Shown: positions 16,565 to 26,382, counted from the first letter of the stretch. The stretch: DNA of 64,000 nt from Synergistaceae bacterium (GCA_017451025.1 JAFSSM010000051.1:1-64000); one strand, 5' to 3'. Program-made: numbers and translations. Notes: generated by a model from the letters alone, not told the origin.

Positions 16565-19500
16565 ATGAAGAAGTATTTTGCGGCTGTAATTATTGTGCTT
16601 GGCATGATTTCGTGTGCGTACGGTGATGTGCCTGTTGACGCGGAGCATTTCCCAGATTATGCGTTCAGGCAGTATATGCAGAGTGTCGATGTTGACAGCA
16701 ATAAAATCTTGAGCGACGCAGAGATTGCCAGCGTAATAAGCCTTGATGTCAGAGGCAGGCCTTACGTGATAGAGACGATCAAGTCCCTGAAAGGAATTGA
16801 ATATTTTACGGAACTGCGTAGGCTGGATTGCGCTTACAACATGCTTAACGATGAGCTGGACTTGAGCAGCAACACGAAGCTGGAATACCTGAATTGCGAC
16901 AGAAATAACATCAAGGCTCTGAACGTCAGCACCTGCAACAATCTTACCTACTTATCCTGTTACAGCAATAACATCGAGAAACTTGACGTAGGGCATTGCA
17001 GAAATCTTCAGTACTTGTTCTGCAACGCGAATAATTTAGCTGAAATCAACCTGAAGAATTGCGCTGAATTAATCTCTTTATGCTGCGACTCTAACCAGCT
17101 GACCGCACTTGATGTCAGCACCTGCAAAAAATTGGTCCGCATCCAAGCCTTCAATAATCAGTGTGAAGGTTCTCTTGATGTCAGCAATTTCACGTCATTG
17201 CAGCACTTAGATGTAAGCCGCAACAAATTTACGAGCCTTAATGCCTCAAACTGCACATCTCTGACATACCTTAGCTGCTACGCTAACAATATTACGGAAC
17301 TCAATGTGCATGGCTGTACATCGCTCGACGACATTTCATGCGAGAGAAATGATATTACCGTTATGGACTTCAGCAGCCTTACAGCGATTAAGGACCTGTA
17401 TTTACGTGAATGCCCTGTAACGGAAGTTAATGTTAGCGGCTGTACCTCCCTGTCATCTCTGATTTGCTCATTTGTGGACTTGGTATCGCTTGATGTAAGC
17501 GGATGTACATCTATGGTTTCTCTGAAATGCTCGGGCGGCAAGCTGACAGAACTTGATGTTAGCGGCTGTCCTGCATTAACTACGTTAGATTGTTCCTATA
17601 ATCCGCTCGTAAAGCTGGACGTGAGCCGTAATACTGCGCTGAAGTTTCTGACCTGCTCCGAAATACAAGCCACAGAACTTGACCTGAGCCGCAATAAAGA
17701 GTTGAAGCAACTGATTTGCTTAAAGAATCAGCTGACCACTCTCGACTTGCGTCATAATCCAGGACTGCAAGAACTGAACTGCTCCAACACCGGGCTGGCA
17801 TTCCTAGATGTGAGTCATAACACAGATTTGAGGAAACTGGACTGTTTTGATAATGAGCTTACTGCTCTTGATGTCAGTGCCTGCAACGAATTAAGGGAGT
17901 TGAACTGCTACAACAATAAATTAACTCTCCTTAACGTAAAAGGATGTGAAGCTCTAGCCACGCTGAGATGCTACAAGAATCAGCTGGAAGAACTTGACGT
18001 TAGCGGCTGTTCTGCTCTGGCACTTCTGAACTGTGATAACAACCAGCTAGCCAAACTTGATGTTAGCGGCTGTTCTGCTCTGGAAATGCTGAGCTGCACC
18101 AACAATCAGATAACAGAACTCGATATTAGCGGCTGTCCTGCTCTAGCGAATCTGAACTGCACCAACAACCAGATAACAGAACTCGACGTTAGCGGGCTTA
18201 CTGCTCTGGCGACTCTGAACTGCACCAAGAATCAGATCACTCAACTCGACACAAGGGAATGCGTATCACTAGAAAGGTTATACTGCGACGATAACGTCTA
18301 CCTTCTGGAGAACGAGGTAGTCGTCAGCATTGATGCGGTTAATTTTCCCGATAAAATTTTCCGCTCATATATCATGGACAATGTGGACAAAAATGGAGAC
18401 GGTGCTTTGTCTTACAGGGAGATCATAGACTTTGATGTTATAGATGTCAGGAATATGAACATCTCTTCTCTTGTCGGAATAGAACACTTCACTCCGTTGA
18501 AGAGACTCTACTGCCAAACCAATAACCTGACAGAACTTGATGTGAGCAAGAATACCGCTCTGCAAAGGCTGCTTTGCGGCAAAAACCCTCTAACGGAGCT
18601 GGACGTAACCAACAATGTCAAGCTGACTACGTTAAACTTCTTCGATGATCTGATAACATCAATCGACCTCAGCAAGAATACAGCACTGGTATATTTGAAT
18701 TGCCAGCAAAACAGGCTGTCATTTCTCGATGTAAGCAGCTGCACCCTTTTGGAAACATTTTACTGTTTCAGCAATGATATTGAGGAGCTTGACGTAAGCG
18801 GATTAACAGCACTGCAAACCTTCAACTGCGGCAGAAACAGGCTGAAAGAACTTGATGTTAGCACTAATACCGCTCTGTTCTCCCTGTCATGTGCCAGAAA
18901 CCAGCTGAAGGAACTTGACGTAACACATAATCGCGGACTGCATCACCTGTATTGCCATAATAACCAGCTCCGGGCATTGGACTTAACGAACAATGTGAAT
19001 CTTGAGCGTCTTTCATGTACCAATAATGTACTTGGAGAACTTGACGTTTCAACGTGCATTTACCTTAAAGAACTTGACTGCGGAGCGAATTACCTTGCGG
19101 ACCTTGACGTTAGAGGCAGCAACTATCTCCGAAGCCTTTACTGCAGCGGTACAACCTTGCGTAAAGTTGACGTTACTAAAAACCTCAGGCTAATATCCCT
19201 CGACTGCATAAGCACGGACATTACTATTCTGGAACTTGAACCCAATACTTCATTGAGGGCTGTAAACTGCTACGGCAATTCCCGCCTCGAATCCCTCTAC
19301 ATCACATCAAACGATAATCCTGCTTATCCGTACAAGACTAACCTCCGGGAATACACGGACTACCACTTCGACAACATCACCTCCGTAAAAGCGTTCGGCC
19401 CTAAGGACGCGCCCATATCTGTATTGTTCTCTCAGGGGCAAACCGAAGCACTCTTCGCACAGCTCCCCAACTACATTATCTACGATTACAGCACAGGCTA

Positions 19501-19930
19501 CGCCGGAGAAGCGAGTCCTGACGACGTTCCACGCACAATGTCCGTCAAAATGAGCGTCCCTACCCTCAACTTCACCTATCTTCCCAAAGTCGAGTCTAAG
19601 GTCGTCAGCGTAGACTCTAAGGTAGTGAGTCTCGACGAGGCCGTGAACTTCTCAGCGTCAAGCCCTATCACCCTAACAGAGTCGGATGACATAACAGAGT
19701 CGGACGACATTTCGGAGCCGGACCTTATTCCGGAAAGCGATGATGAAGCTGTTTATGATGAGCTTGGTTCTTCTGGAGGAGGCTGTGATTCCGGCTGTGG
19801 CTTATTGCCCCTAACTGTAGCATTAAGCCTGATTATCAGCCGCAATCATTGTTGTGCGTGTTCTCGCAAAGTTTTTCGTGCACGGAGTCGAAACAGACAT
19901 CAAGCACGAAGCCGTCTTCTTAGAGACTAA
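16565..19930 (+). CDS. Internalin-J-like LRR surface protein with EF-hand-like modules and Synergist-type C-terminal sorting signal
   Basis: ATG at 16565 follows GGGAGG. Signal peptide about 1-20 (KKYFAAVIIVLGMISCAYG; the Cys makes a weak lipobox). Two modules follow, each starting with a VDAEHFPDYAFRQYM-like block and a calcium-loop-like DVDSNKILSDAEI or DKNGDGALSYREI, then 21-residue LRRs of the pattern L-x-x-L-D-V-S-x-C/N-x-x-L-x-x-L-x-C-x-x-N, about 25 in the first block (to 18290) and about 20 in the second. The regular Cys at one position is the 'cysteine ladder' of internalin J. Near the C-terminus: acidic SESDD repeats, then GSSGGGCDSGCG and a hydrophobic stretch, the Synergist-type sorting signal. 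The last 30 residues are Arg/Cys-rich and odd (see findings). Probably a cell-surface adhesin or binding protein. Confidence 0.88.
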   Translation: MKKYFAAVIIVLGMISCAYGDVPVDAEHFPDYAFRQYMQSVDVDSNKILSDAEIASVISLDVRGRPYVIETIKSLKGIEYFTELRRLDCAYNMLNDELDLSSNTKLEYLNCDRNNIKALNVSTCNNLTYLSCYSNNIEKLDVGHCRNLQYLFCNANNLAEINLKNCAELISLCCDSNQLTALDVSTCKKLVRIQAFNNQCEGSLDVSNFTSLQHLDVSRNKFTSLNASNCTSLTYLSCYANNITELNVHGCTSLDDISCERNDITVMDFSSLTAIKDLYLRECPVTEVNVSGCTSLSSLICSFVDLVSLDVSGCTSMVSLKCSGGKLTELDVSGCPALTTLDCSYNPLVKLDVSRNTALKFLTCSEIQATELDLSRNKELKQLICLKNQLTTLDLRHNPGLQELNCSNTGLAFLDVSHNTDLRKLDCFDNELTALDVSACNELRELNCYNNKLTLLNVKGCEALATLRCYKNQLEELDVSGCSALALLNCDNNQLAKLDVSGCSALEMLSCTNNQITELDISGCPALANLNCTNNQITELDVSGLTALATLNCTKNQITQLDTRECVSLERLYCDDNVYLLENEVVVSIDAVNFPDKIFRSYIMDNVDKNGDGALSYREIIDFDVIDVRNMNISSLVGIEHFTPLKRLYCQTNNLTELDVSKNTALQRLLCGKNPLTELDVTNNVKLTTLNFFDDLITSIDLSKNTALVYLNCQQNRLSFLDVSSCTLLETFYCFSNDIEELDVSGLTALQTFNCGRNRLKELDVSTNTALFSLSCARNQLKELDVTHNRGLHHLYCHNNQLRALDLTNNVNLERLSCTNNVLGELDVSTCIYLKELDCGANYLADLDVRGSNYLRSLYCSGTTLRKVDVTKNLRLISLDCISTDITILELEPNTSLRAVNCYGNSRLESLYITSNDNPAYPYKTNLREYTDYHFDNITSVKAFGPKDAPISVLFSQGQTEALFAQLPNYIIYDYSTGYAGEASPDDVPRTMSVKMSVPTLNFTYLPKVESKVVSVDSKVVSLDEAVNFSASSPITLTESDDITESDDISEPDLIPESDDEAVYDELGSSGGGCDSGCGLLPLTVALSLIISRNHCCACSRKVFRARSRNRHQARSRLLRD

Positions 19931-19943
19931 CCCGTAAAAAAAT

Positions 19944-19975
19944 TCCCCCGTCATTTTCCGGCGGGGGATTTCTGT
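19944..19975 (+). terminator. Rho-independent terminator, usable from both strands
   Basis: Stem CCCCCG/CGGGGG flanked by an A run on the left and T-rich sequence on the right, between the LRR gene and the convergent nhaC-type gene. Confidence 0.75.
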
Positions 19976-19987
19976 TGTTTGTTGTCT

Positions 19988-21574
19988 TTATTCAGCGATT
20001 GCCGCAGTATCTGGAATGAATACCTGTCCGGCCGCGGCTTCCTCATTCTTCCAGACTATACCCAGCCCGAAAGCTGTCATAGCCAGCGCAACAATCGGGT
20101 TGAGCCAGTTCATGAAGCAGTAGGGCAGGTAATCCAGAGTCGCCACTCCCAAAACTGAGCTTACGTACACTCCGCAGGTGTTCCACGGAACTAATACGCT
20201 GGTCATTGTCCCTGAATCTTCCAGCGAACGCGACAGCATTACAGGAGCTAACTTTTTCCCGTTGGGCCAGGTGCGCTCGTCGAATGCCCTCTTGAACATT
20301 CTGCCAGGAACTATTATCGAGAGGTACTGCTCACTCAGAAATACGTTTGCCATGAATGCCGACGCAAGCACTGACCCGATAAGTCCCGTAACGGATTTCA
20401 CGTGCCTCATCAGCGCGTCGAGAATCACGTCAAGGAATCCGCAGACCTCCATTATTCCGCCAAGAGACAGCGCAACAACGATAAGGCAGATCGTCTCGAG
20501 CATTGATGTCATTCCTCCGCGCGTGAACAGCTGAGTTAAGAGTCCTCCTACTTTCCCGAAAATGTCCGGCGTAACGCTCAGAGCGGGGCTTCCTGCTGTG
20601 AATGCCTCCGTGAACGCTCCGGTTACCGCCGTCATTGCCTCCGGAGCCGCAACTTCTGCGAATACACCCAAATGTTCAGGCACATATCCCGAGAAAAGAA
20701 CCTCTAGTGCCTCGTGAGCACCTGAACCCCTTATGAGGCTGAGTACCAGGCTTGCGCAAATTCCTGCGACTATTCCGGGAATTGCGGGTATCTTCATGAA
20801 CGCCATCACAATTATTGTAAGCGGCGGTATGAACGCCCACATTGAAATGTTGAACTCTGCGCGCATCATGCTCTGAATTAGCGCAATTCTTCCGCCGTCC
20901 GAACCCTGCGCGGAATCTCCCATCATGAAGGCAATTATCGCGGTGATTACGAGTGTCGGGATTGTTGACCACATCATTGCGCGCACATGGTCGAAAAGTT
21001 CTGAGCCTGCTACTGCCGGAGCGAGGTTAGTCGTGTCTGAGAGGGGAGAAATCTTGTCGCCGAAATATGCTCCGGAAATTACGAAGCCTGCGGTTATCGG
21101 CAGAGGAAGGCCGAGTCCTGCGCTTATTCCGATTAATGCAACGCCGACGGTTGAGCTTGTCGTCCAGCAGCAGCCCGTAGCGATCGCGACGACCACGCTG
21201 ATGATAAGTGCGGCCAAGTAGAAATATCGCGGTGTCATGACTTCGAGGCCGTAATATATCATAGTGGCGACAACTCCGCTCTGAATCCACGAACCTACGA
21301 GGCATCCGACCAGCACGAGAATCACTATTGCCTGAATGGACACCTGAATTGCTCCGGCCATGCCTTTTTCGAGGTCAGACCATGAACGTTTGAGGTAAAG
21401 AGCACCGACGATTGCGGCAAAGATTGTTGCGAAAAGAAGGGGAACCTGAGCGGGAAGTCCAAGCCCGAAATGAGAGCCTGACTCCAATTCGACATCGACG
21501 ACACCGAACGTAACGATGAGTGCGCTAACAAGGAGCACAGAAATCGACAGCAAAAGACTGGGACGCTTGCACAA
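19988..21574 (-). CDS. nhaC: NhaC family Na+/H+ antiporter
   Basis: A membrane protein of about 528 residues with 11-13 hydrophobic segments. Family blocks include WTTSSTVGVALIGISAGLGLP, GAYFGDKISPLSDTTNLAPAV (ion-path aspartates/asparagine) and VLVPWNTCGVYVSSVLGV. It exports Na+ in exchange for protons at the inner membrane. The frame opens with TTG at 21589, but GGAGG at about 21580-21585 would sit within it; the TTG at 21574 (LCKRPSLLLS) is eight bases downstream of GGAGG and is the better start. The 150 bases upstream show no RNA element I can name. Confidence 0.88.
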   Translation of the reverse strand: MCKRPSLLLSISVLLVSALIVTFGVVDVELESGSHFGLGLPAQVPLLFATIFAAIVGALYLKRSWSDLEKGMAGAIQVSIQAIVILVLVGCLVGSWIQSGVVATMIYYGLEVMTPRYFYLAALIISVVVAIATGCCWTTSSTVGVALIGISAGLGLPLPITAGFVISGAYFGDKISPLSDTTNLAPAVAGSELFDHVRAMMWSTIPTLVITAIIAFMMGDSAQGSDGGRIALIQSMMRAEFNISMWAFIPPLTIIVMAFMKIPAIPGIVAGICASLVLSLIRGSGAHEALEVLFSGYVPEHLGVFAEVAAPEAMTAVTGAFTEAFTAGSPALSVTPDIFGKVGGLLTQLFTRGGMTSMLETICLIVVALSLGGIMEVCGFLDVILDALMRHVKSVTGLIGSVLASAFMANVFLSEQYLSIIVPGRMFKRAFDERTWPNGKKLAPVMLSRSLEDSGTMTSVLVPWNTCGVYVSSVLGVATLDYLPYCFMNWLNPIVALAMTAFGLGIVWKNEEAAAGQVFIPDTAAIAE

Positions 21575-21738
21575 ATAACATTCCTCCAATGAACAGAATA
21601 ATAATGTAAATTACTACTCCTCCGACTATTCCCGACAGTGTCCTCCAGGAGGAATGTAATATTTGCCTATTGGTCTTACCGGCTTAATTCGGATTGCGCA
21701 AATTCTAGACCATTTCCCTCAAATTGCAACACAAAAAA

Positions 21739-22573
21739 TCAATCCGAACGCAACATGACCCAGTTCTTGGGAAAACTGCGGGATTTATTTTGTGCTATGC
21801 GGTCGGGCCGCCATTTTTGAGGATAGATTACTATTTTGGAAGGGTTGGGGTTAAGCCAGGCTCCCCAAGTTGAAAAGGTACTGTTTGCCATGATGTTATG
21901 CTTGCAGCAGCTCATGAACTGCATATCGAAAGCGTCGCCGCCTTCAGGACAATCAATGAATCTTAGTCCCCCCCCCCCCTAAGGTATTTCTGCAGAAGTC
22001 TATATCGTCAGACACGCAGAAGAATTTTGCGTCGGGGACCCGTTCCTGAATGTAGCGCATTGCTCTGCGGTAATAAGACTCCGGCAGAAGATACCAGCCC
22101 AACCCCACATAATCCCCGCGTCTGACATGAAGGCACACAGAGTTGCAGCTTCTTGCTTCGTCGAGAAGGTCGTTGCATTCTTGAGGAAGCGGACGCTTGA
22201 ACGTGAACTCTTTGCGCAGAATTTCCTCCATGCCTGTGAAGTACTTGAAGCTGCCCCAATAACCATTGAGGATTGCGTGCCTGAAGTTCAGGACTTCGGG
22301 ACAGAAGCCGCGTTCAACGTAGTTAGGCATAAGGCGGAGCTTTCGCATTGCTCTGGCGATGAACCATCCGGTTTTGCCGAGCACGCGTTCCCTGATGTTG
22401 AACAGAGTGTGAAGCTGGTATATTCTGGCCGGGATAATCGGGTGATTCTGATGCTCATAGAACGATAAATTCATCCAGACATTGCGCCCGCGTTCCAGAA
22501 GGGTCCTGTACATTGAGTAGCCGTACATCTGGTTTCCCAGTCCTCCGACAATGTTGACTATAATCAAAAACAA
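21739..22573 (-). CDS. GT11 family (alpha-1,2-fucosyltransferase-like) glycosyltransferase, out of frame at a poly-G tract
   Basis: The N-terminal part (22573 to the tract) has the GT11 start VNIVGGLGNQMYGYSMYRTL and the donor-binding CLHVRRGDYVG near residue 150. After TLGGGG the present frame stops (TKIH, stop at 21953). In the frame reached by removing one C from the 12-base tract (21968-21979) the protein continues LRFIDCPEGGDAFDMQFMSC and then KHNIMANSTFSTWGAWLN, the conserved GT11 C-terminal motif, and ends at 21739. So C11 or C14 gives the full enzyme (about 277 residues) and C12 a truncated one. Start is TTG at 22573 or 22567. Likely decorates LPS or another surface glycan. Confidence 0.85.
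21968..21979. repeat. C12 (G12 on minus strand) tract inside GT11 gene
   Basis: Twelve C on the plus strand at the exact point where the two GT11 half-frames must be joined by a shift of minus one (or plus two) base. Confidence 0.9.
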
Positions 22574-22603
22574 TCACTCTCACTTTCGTTGAAGTATGAT
22601 ACC

Positions 22604-22636
22604 AGAAAAAAAGAGACCCGCTTTCACATCGGGCCT
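22604..22636 (-). terminator. Terminator of MATE gene
   Basis: Minus strand: CCCGATGTGAAAGCGGG hairpin followed by TCTC and a run of seven T, located 20-50 bases after the MATE stop. Confidence 0.7.
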
Positions 22637-22653
22637 ATGCTTAATTTTTCTGT

Positions 22654-24039
22654 TCAGGCAAGTTCTGTGTGAATGCTCCGCTCAAAATGCCAGTACACGA
22701 GCATTGATACCACAGTCATCATGATATCCGCTACAACCTGCGTCCAAACTATCCCGTACATCCCAAATATATAGTTCATCACGAAAAGCAGAGGAATGTT
22801 GAACACAACCCAGCGTGCCGATCCCAGTGCTAATGCCCTTCCGCCATAACCCACAGCCTGAAAGAAATTCACGAGGTGGAAGCACATGAACATAAAGGGA
22901 GTCGCAAGAGACCTCGCCCTCAAGAAATGAGTCCCAAGTTCTACTGTCCGTGCATCAGCAATGAATATTCTCATGATGTAGGGAGCACAAAGCTCATACA
23001 CAGCTACAGCCGCAAAACCAATCACTAACCCCACAAGACGCGAATAGTTCACAACTTCACGCATCCTCTTGAAATTTCCAGCAGAATAATTGTAGGCAGC
23101 AAGAGGCATCATTCCCTGACACAGTCCAATTCCGACGTTGAGGGGGAGTCTTTCTGCCTTTAGGACTATTCCGACGGCGGCGAGGGGAATATCTCCGTAA
23201 CTTGAGGCTAATTTGTCGATGACGATGTATGTGATGTCGAAGAGGGTTACTGAAATTGCGGCAGGTATTCCTACGGCGAAAATAGACTTGATATTTTCCA
23301 GCGATGGCAGAATATTTTTGATTGATAGGGAAAGTGCAGGGTTCTCATCCCTGAACAGGTATATAGTTGTCAAAAAATACGCACAGCTTATGAAGTTTGA
23401 CATCATGGTTGCGAGTCCTGCACCGAGAACTTCAAGCCCTTCCGGCATTATCACGAACATGAACAGAGGATCGAGCACAATGTTGATAACTCCGCCCATT
23501 GAGATACCGAAGCCAGCCTGCTTTGCGTAGCCTGTACTGCGCAGAAAGTTGCTCAATGTCATTGATAGTATTGTGGGGACGGCACCGAAGACTATAACGC
23601 AAAAAGTGTACTGTTCAGCGTAAATTATGGTCTCGATGCTTGCGCCTAACATCAGAAGTACGCGCCCCATATTCAGGTAAATCGAGATGGAGAATATTCC
23701 TGCGGCAATGATAGTCATGTAGAAGCTGAAGGCAGATACGGTCTTGGCCTCGCTCTCACGACGTGCACCCATAAGTCGGGAAATGAGAGTACCTCCGCCG
23801 ATACCGAAAAGGTTGGCGAAAGTGATAGAGATGTTGAAGACCGGGAGGAGTAACGAGACTCCTGCGACCATAAGGGGGTTATTTGTGCGGCCAATGAAAA
23901 AAGTATCAGCGAGATTGTAGACGAGAATGATGAGCTGGCCGAAGATCATGGGCAGGGCTAACTCTGTGAGAGCTTTCGGTATGGGCCAGGACTCGAAAAT
24001 TTCGCGGTTGTTGTTACGAGATAGTTTCATGTGTTTCAC
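22654..24039 (-). CDS. MATE family efflux transporter
   Basis: 461 residues with 12 hydrophobic helices in two similar halves. The MATE start PIPKALTELALPMIFGQLI and the helix-1/2 pattern LVYNLADTFFIGRTNN are present, with the second-half counterpart IPAAISVTLFDITYIVIDKLASSYG, typical of the DinF/NorM-like branch. Exports cationic drugs or envelope metabolites using H+ or Na+ gradients. It has its own downstream terminator and lies between two glycan-modifying, tract-bearing genes, but contains no long homopolymer itself. Confidence 0.9.
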   Translation of the reverse strand: MKHMKLSRNNNREIFESWPIPKALTELALPMIFGQLIILVYNLADTFFIGRTNNPLMVAGVSLLLPVFNISITFANLFGIGGGTLISRLMGARRESEAKTVSAFSFYMTIIAAGIFSISIYLNMGRVLLMLGASIETIIYAEQYTFCVIVFGAVPTILSMTLSNFLRSTGYAKQAGFGISMGGVINIVLDPLFMFVIMPEGLEVLGAGLATMMSNFISCAYFLTTIYLFRDENPALSLSIKNILPSLENIKSIFAVGIPAAISVTLFDITYIVIDKLASSYGDIPLAAVGIVLKAERLPLNVGIGLCQGMMPLAAYNYSAGNFKRMREVVNYSRLVGLVIGFAAVAVYELCAPYIMRIFIADARTVELGTHFLRARSLATPFMFMCFHLVNFFQAVGYGGRALALGSARWVVFNIPLLFVMNYIFGMYGIVWTQVVADIMMTVVSMLVYWHFERSIHTELA

Positions 24040-24258
24040 GCTCCTTCAAGGTAATGATAACAGCATGGCAGAATGATTTGCAAAGGAGAGTGATTGAACA
24101 ACGGCGATTGAGGATATTGATGTGGGCAAAGATGAACGCTTAATCCTCCTCTCGCCAGAATAGGGGGCAGTGCAAACTTCCAAGAACTACTGATTTTGCC
24201 TATGTTAAAATGTTCAGTGCTTGACGAGCAAAATTCATAATGGAAAGGCAGGATAATA

Positions 24259-25367
24259 ATGCAGAGCTTGAGAAGTCTTTTGCAGCTTGACAGAGACAAA
24301 CAGCGGTTGCCGATTACTGAGCAGCTGAAGCGGGACGGCCTTCCAGTTGTCATGTGGGGAGCCGGAAATGTAGGGCACAGCGTCAAAGCCATTCTGGAGA
24401 ATGCCGGTGTTAAGTTAAACGGCATATGGGTTGACGGCGAACACCCTGACAATATGGACGGTATACCCATCAGGAGCTATGAGCAGACAGCAGATACATT
24501 CGGCAAATTCAACGTAGTATGCGGGCATTCCAGATATGACATTGTGGCCGAAGCAGAGAGAAGCCGCCCCAAGATCAACAAGATATACTGCTTCAGCAAT
24601 GTAGTGTACGGACAATTCGAAGGTATCTCATCGGATTTTATAGAGGAGCACTTCGGCGAATACGAGGAAGCCTTCAATCTCCTTGAGGACGATTTTTCGA
24701 GGAAATGTTTCGCTGCTTACCTCAACTGCAGGAACAACGACGACTATACTTTTCTTCTGCCCTATTACGTAAATACTGTAGGGGGGGGGGGGGGAGAAAG
24801 TATTTCGTTAATCCCTTCTTCACTGTAGGCGGCCAGGAAGTATATTTAGACGTTGGAGCATATGACGGTGATACGGTCAGGGAATTTCTCAATGCTTCAA
24901 ACGGAAAGTACCGCAAGATTCTGGCATTAGAACCTGCAAAAGGTAACTTCGAGGCTCTCAAAAAATACGTTGAGGACAGCAAGCTCCCGAATATTGAGAT
25001 ATTCAGGAACGGATGCGGCGACAAAAACGGAGTTGCACACTTAGCTTCCGGACTCTTTAAAGAAAGTTTCAGCGTTGGCGACAGTGCTTCAGGTGATGCA
25101 ATCGAAATAAAGCGCATTGATGACCAGTTCGCCGCCGAAGAAATAACGCTCATCAAGATAAGTCTCCTCGCTGGTGTAGTAGAGACACTCAGAGGCGCGG
25201 AGAAAACACTTCAGCAAAAACACCCTAATCTGGTAATAACAGTAGGCTTCAATGCAAGAGGCATTATAGACATTCCCAAGACAATTAAGGAGCTAAATCC
25301 GAACATAAAATTGTCGTTGAGGTATGCTTACCACATGCCGGCCCGGTTAATTCTGTACGGATATTAG
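24259..25367 (+). CDS. FkbM family SAM-dependent methyltransferase with N-terminal domain, out of frame at a poly-G tract
   Basis: ATG at 24259 follows AGGA. Residues 1-170 form an N-terminal domain with a Rossmann-like start (LPVVMWGAGNVGHSVKAILE). At 24781-24794 lies a 14-base G run; the present frame then stops at 24828 (GGGGGESISLIPSSL). In the next frame, reached with G15 or G12, it continues GRKYFVNPFFTVGGQEVYLD, then VGAYDGDTVREFLNAS (SAM motif I) and LALEPAKGNFEALKKYV (motif II) to a stop at 25367, giving about 370 residues. FkbM enzymes O-methylate sugars or polyketides; with GT11 and MATE nearby a surface-glycan substrate is likely. The present tract length predicts no methyltransferase domain. 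Confidence 0.85.
24781..24794. repeat. G14 tract inside FkbM gene
   Basis: Fourteen G codon-aligned as glycine repeats between VNTV and RKYF; changing the length by +1 or -2 fuses the two halves of the methyltransferase. Confidence 0.92.
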
Positions 25368-25376
25368 GCGACAAAA

Positions 25377-25419
25377 AAGCGCAGGACCCTAGAAAAACTC
25401 CAAACCCTGCGCCTTTTAT
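25377..25419. terminator. Bidirectional terminator between FkbM and Gfo/Idh genes
   Basis: GCGCAGG/CCTGCGC stem, T-rich on the right (plus strand) and an A run on the left (T run for the minus strand). Confidence 0.8.
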
Positions 25420-25422
25420 TAT

Positions 25423-26382
25423 CTAGCATGCTCGCCTTACACTTTTAGCGTTTCCCTCGTGTATCTGCCTCAAAATTTCTACAGCTACTTCCAGTGCCCT
25501 CTTGCCCTCATTCCCTCCTACAACTGGCCTTCCGTGCTCACGAACACACCTCACAAAATCCGCAAGCTCCAGTTTAAGCGGCTCGCTCTTCGGGAAAACC
25601 GGAGTCTCCCGAATCTCAACCTGCCCGTCAGGATTATTCACGCAACGGGAAATCTGCACCGTCTGCTGTTCGTAGTTGATGGTGATCTGGCGTTCGCGCT
25701 CAACTATCTCGAGCTGTCTGCACTTCTTCTCCGCGCACCTGCTCACCAGAATATGCGCCAATACTCCGTTCTCGAACGTAATCTGTGCATCCGCAATGTC
25801 CTCATAGTCCGTGAAGACACATGCTCCGGTTGCGGCAATTCGGGCTATCGGAGAGTTTACGAGGGACATCACAATATCTATGTCGTGAATCATCAGGTCA
25901 AGCACAACACCTACATCATTAATTCTGCCGGTGAACGGACAAGTTCTGCGGCTGTCCAGATAAACCGGCTCGCACTTTATCCCGGAAATATAGCGTATTG
26001 CGCTGTTGAAGCGTTCAATGTGTCCGACCTGAAGCACAAGGTTTTTCCTCGCGGCCAAGTCCAAAAGTTCGCCGGCCTCTTCCGGACGAATCGTTACGGG
26101 CTTCTCGACCAGAACGTGAAGTCCTGCCTCAAGTGCCGTCTTGGCGATTGCGTAATGCTGGCTCGTCGGAACTACAACCGAAATTGCATCGGGAGATTTC
26201 CTGCGGATAAGCTCCTCAAGCGACGAATAGGCAGGCACCCCTAAGTGTTCGCCGATAAAGCGCGCACGGTCAATATCGCTGTCAGCAACTCCGACCAGAT
26301 TCGCGTCGAGAAGTTCCGTGTAGATTCTTGCGTGGTGCTGTCCTAAATGCCCTACTCCTATAACTCCGATTCTAGCTGTCAT
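25423..26382 (-). CDS. Gfo/Idh/MocA family NAD(P)-dependent oxidoreductase
   Basis: 319 residues with N-terminal Rossmann motif IGVIGVGHLGQHHARIY, then VADSDIDRARFIGEHLG, the family catalytic-lysine block HVLVEKPVTIRPEEAG (about residue 95) and the C-terminal beta-sheet domain with DLMIHDIDIVMSLV (the H-D pair of the family). These enzymes oxidise or reduce sugar hydroxyls, often in nucleotide-sugar or inositol pathways; here the neighbours suggest envelope sugar metabolism, though the substrate is unknown. It is divergent from the next gene. Confidence 0.85.
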   Translation of the reverse strand: MTARIGVIGVGHLGQHHARIYTELLDANLVGVADSDIDRARFIGEHLGVPAYSSLEELIRRKSPDAISVVVPTSQHYAIAKTALEAGLHVLVEKPVTIRPEEAGELLDLAARKNLVLQVGHIERFNSAIRYISGIKCEPVYLDSRRTCPFTGRINDVGVVLDLMIHDIDIVMSLVNSPIARIAATGACVFTDYEDIADAQITFENGVLAHILVSRCAEKKCRQLEIVERERQITINYEQQTVQISRCVNNPDGQVEIRETPVFPKSEPLKLELADFVRCVREHGRPVVGGNEGKRALEVAVEILRQIHEGNAKSVRRAC

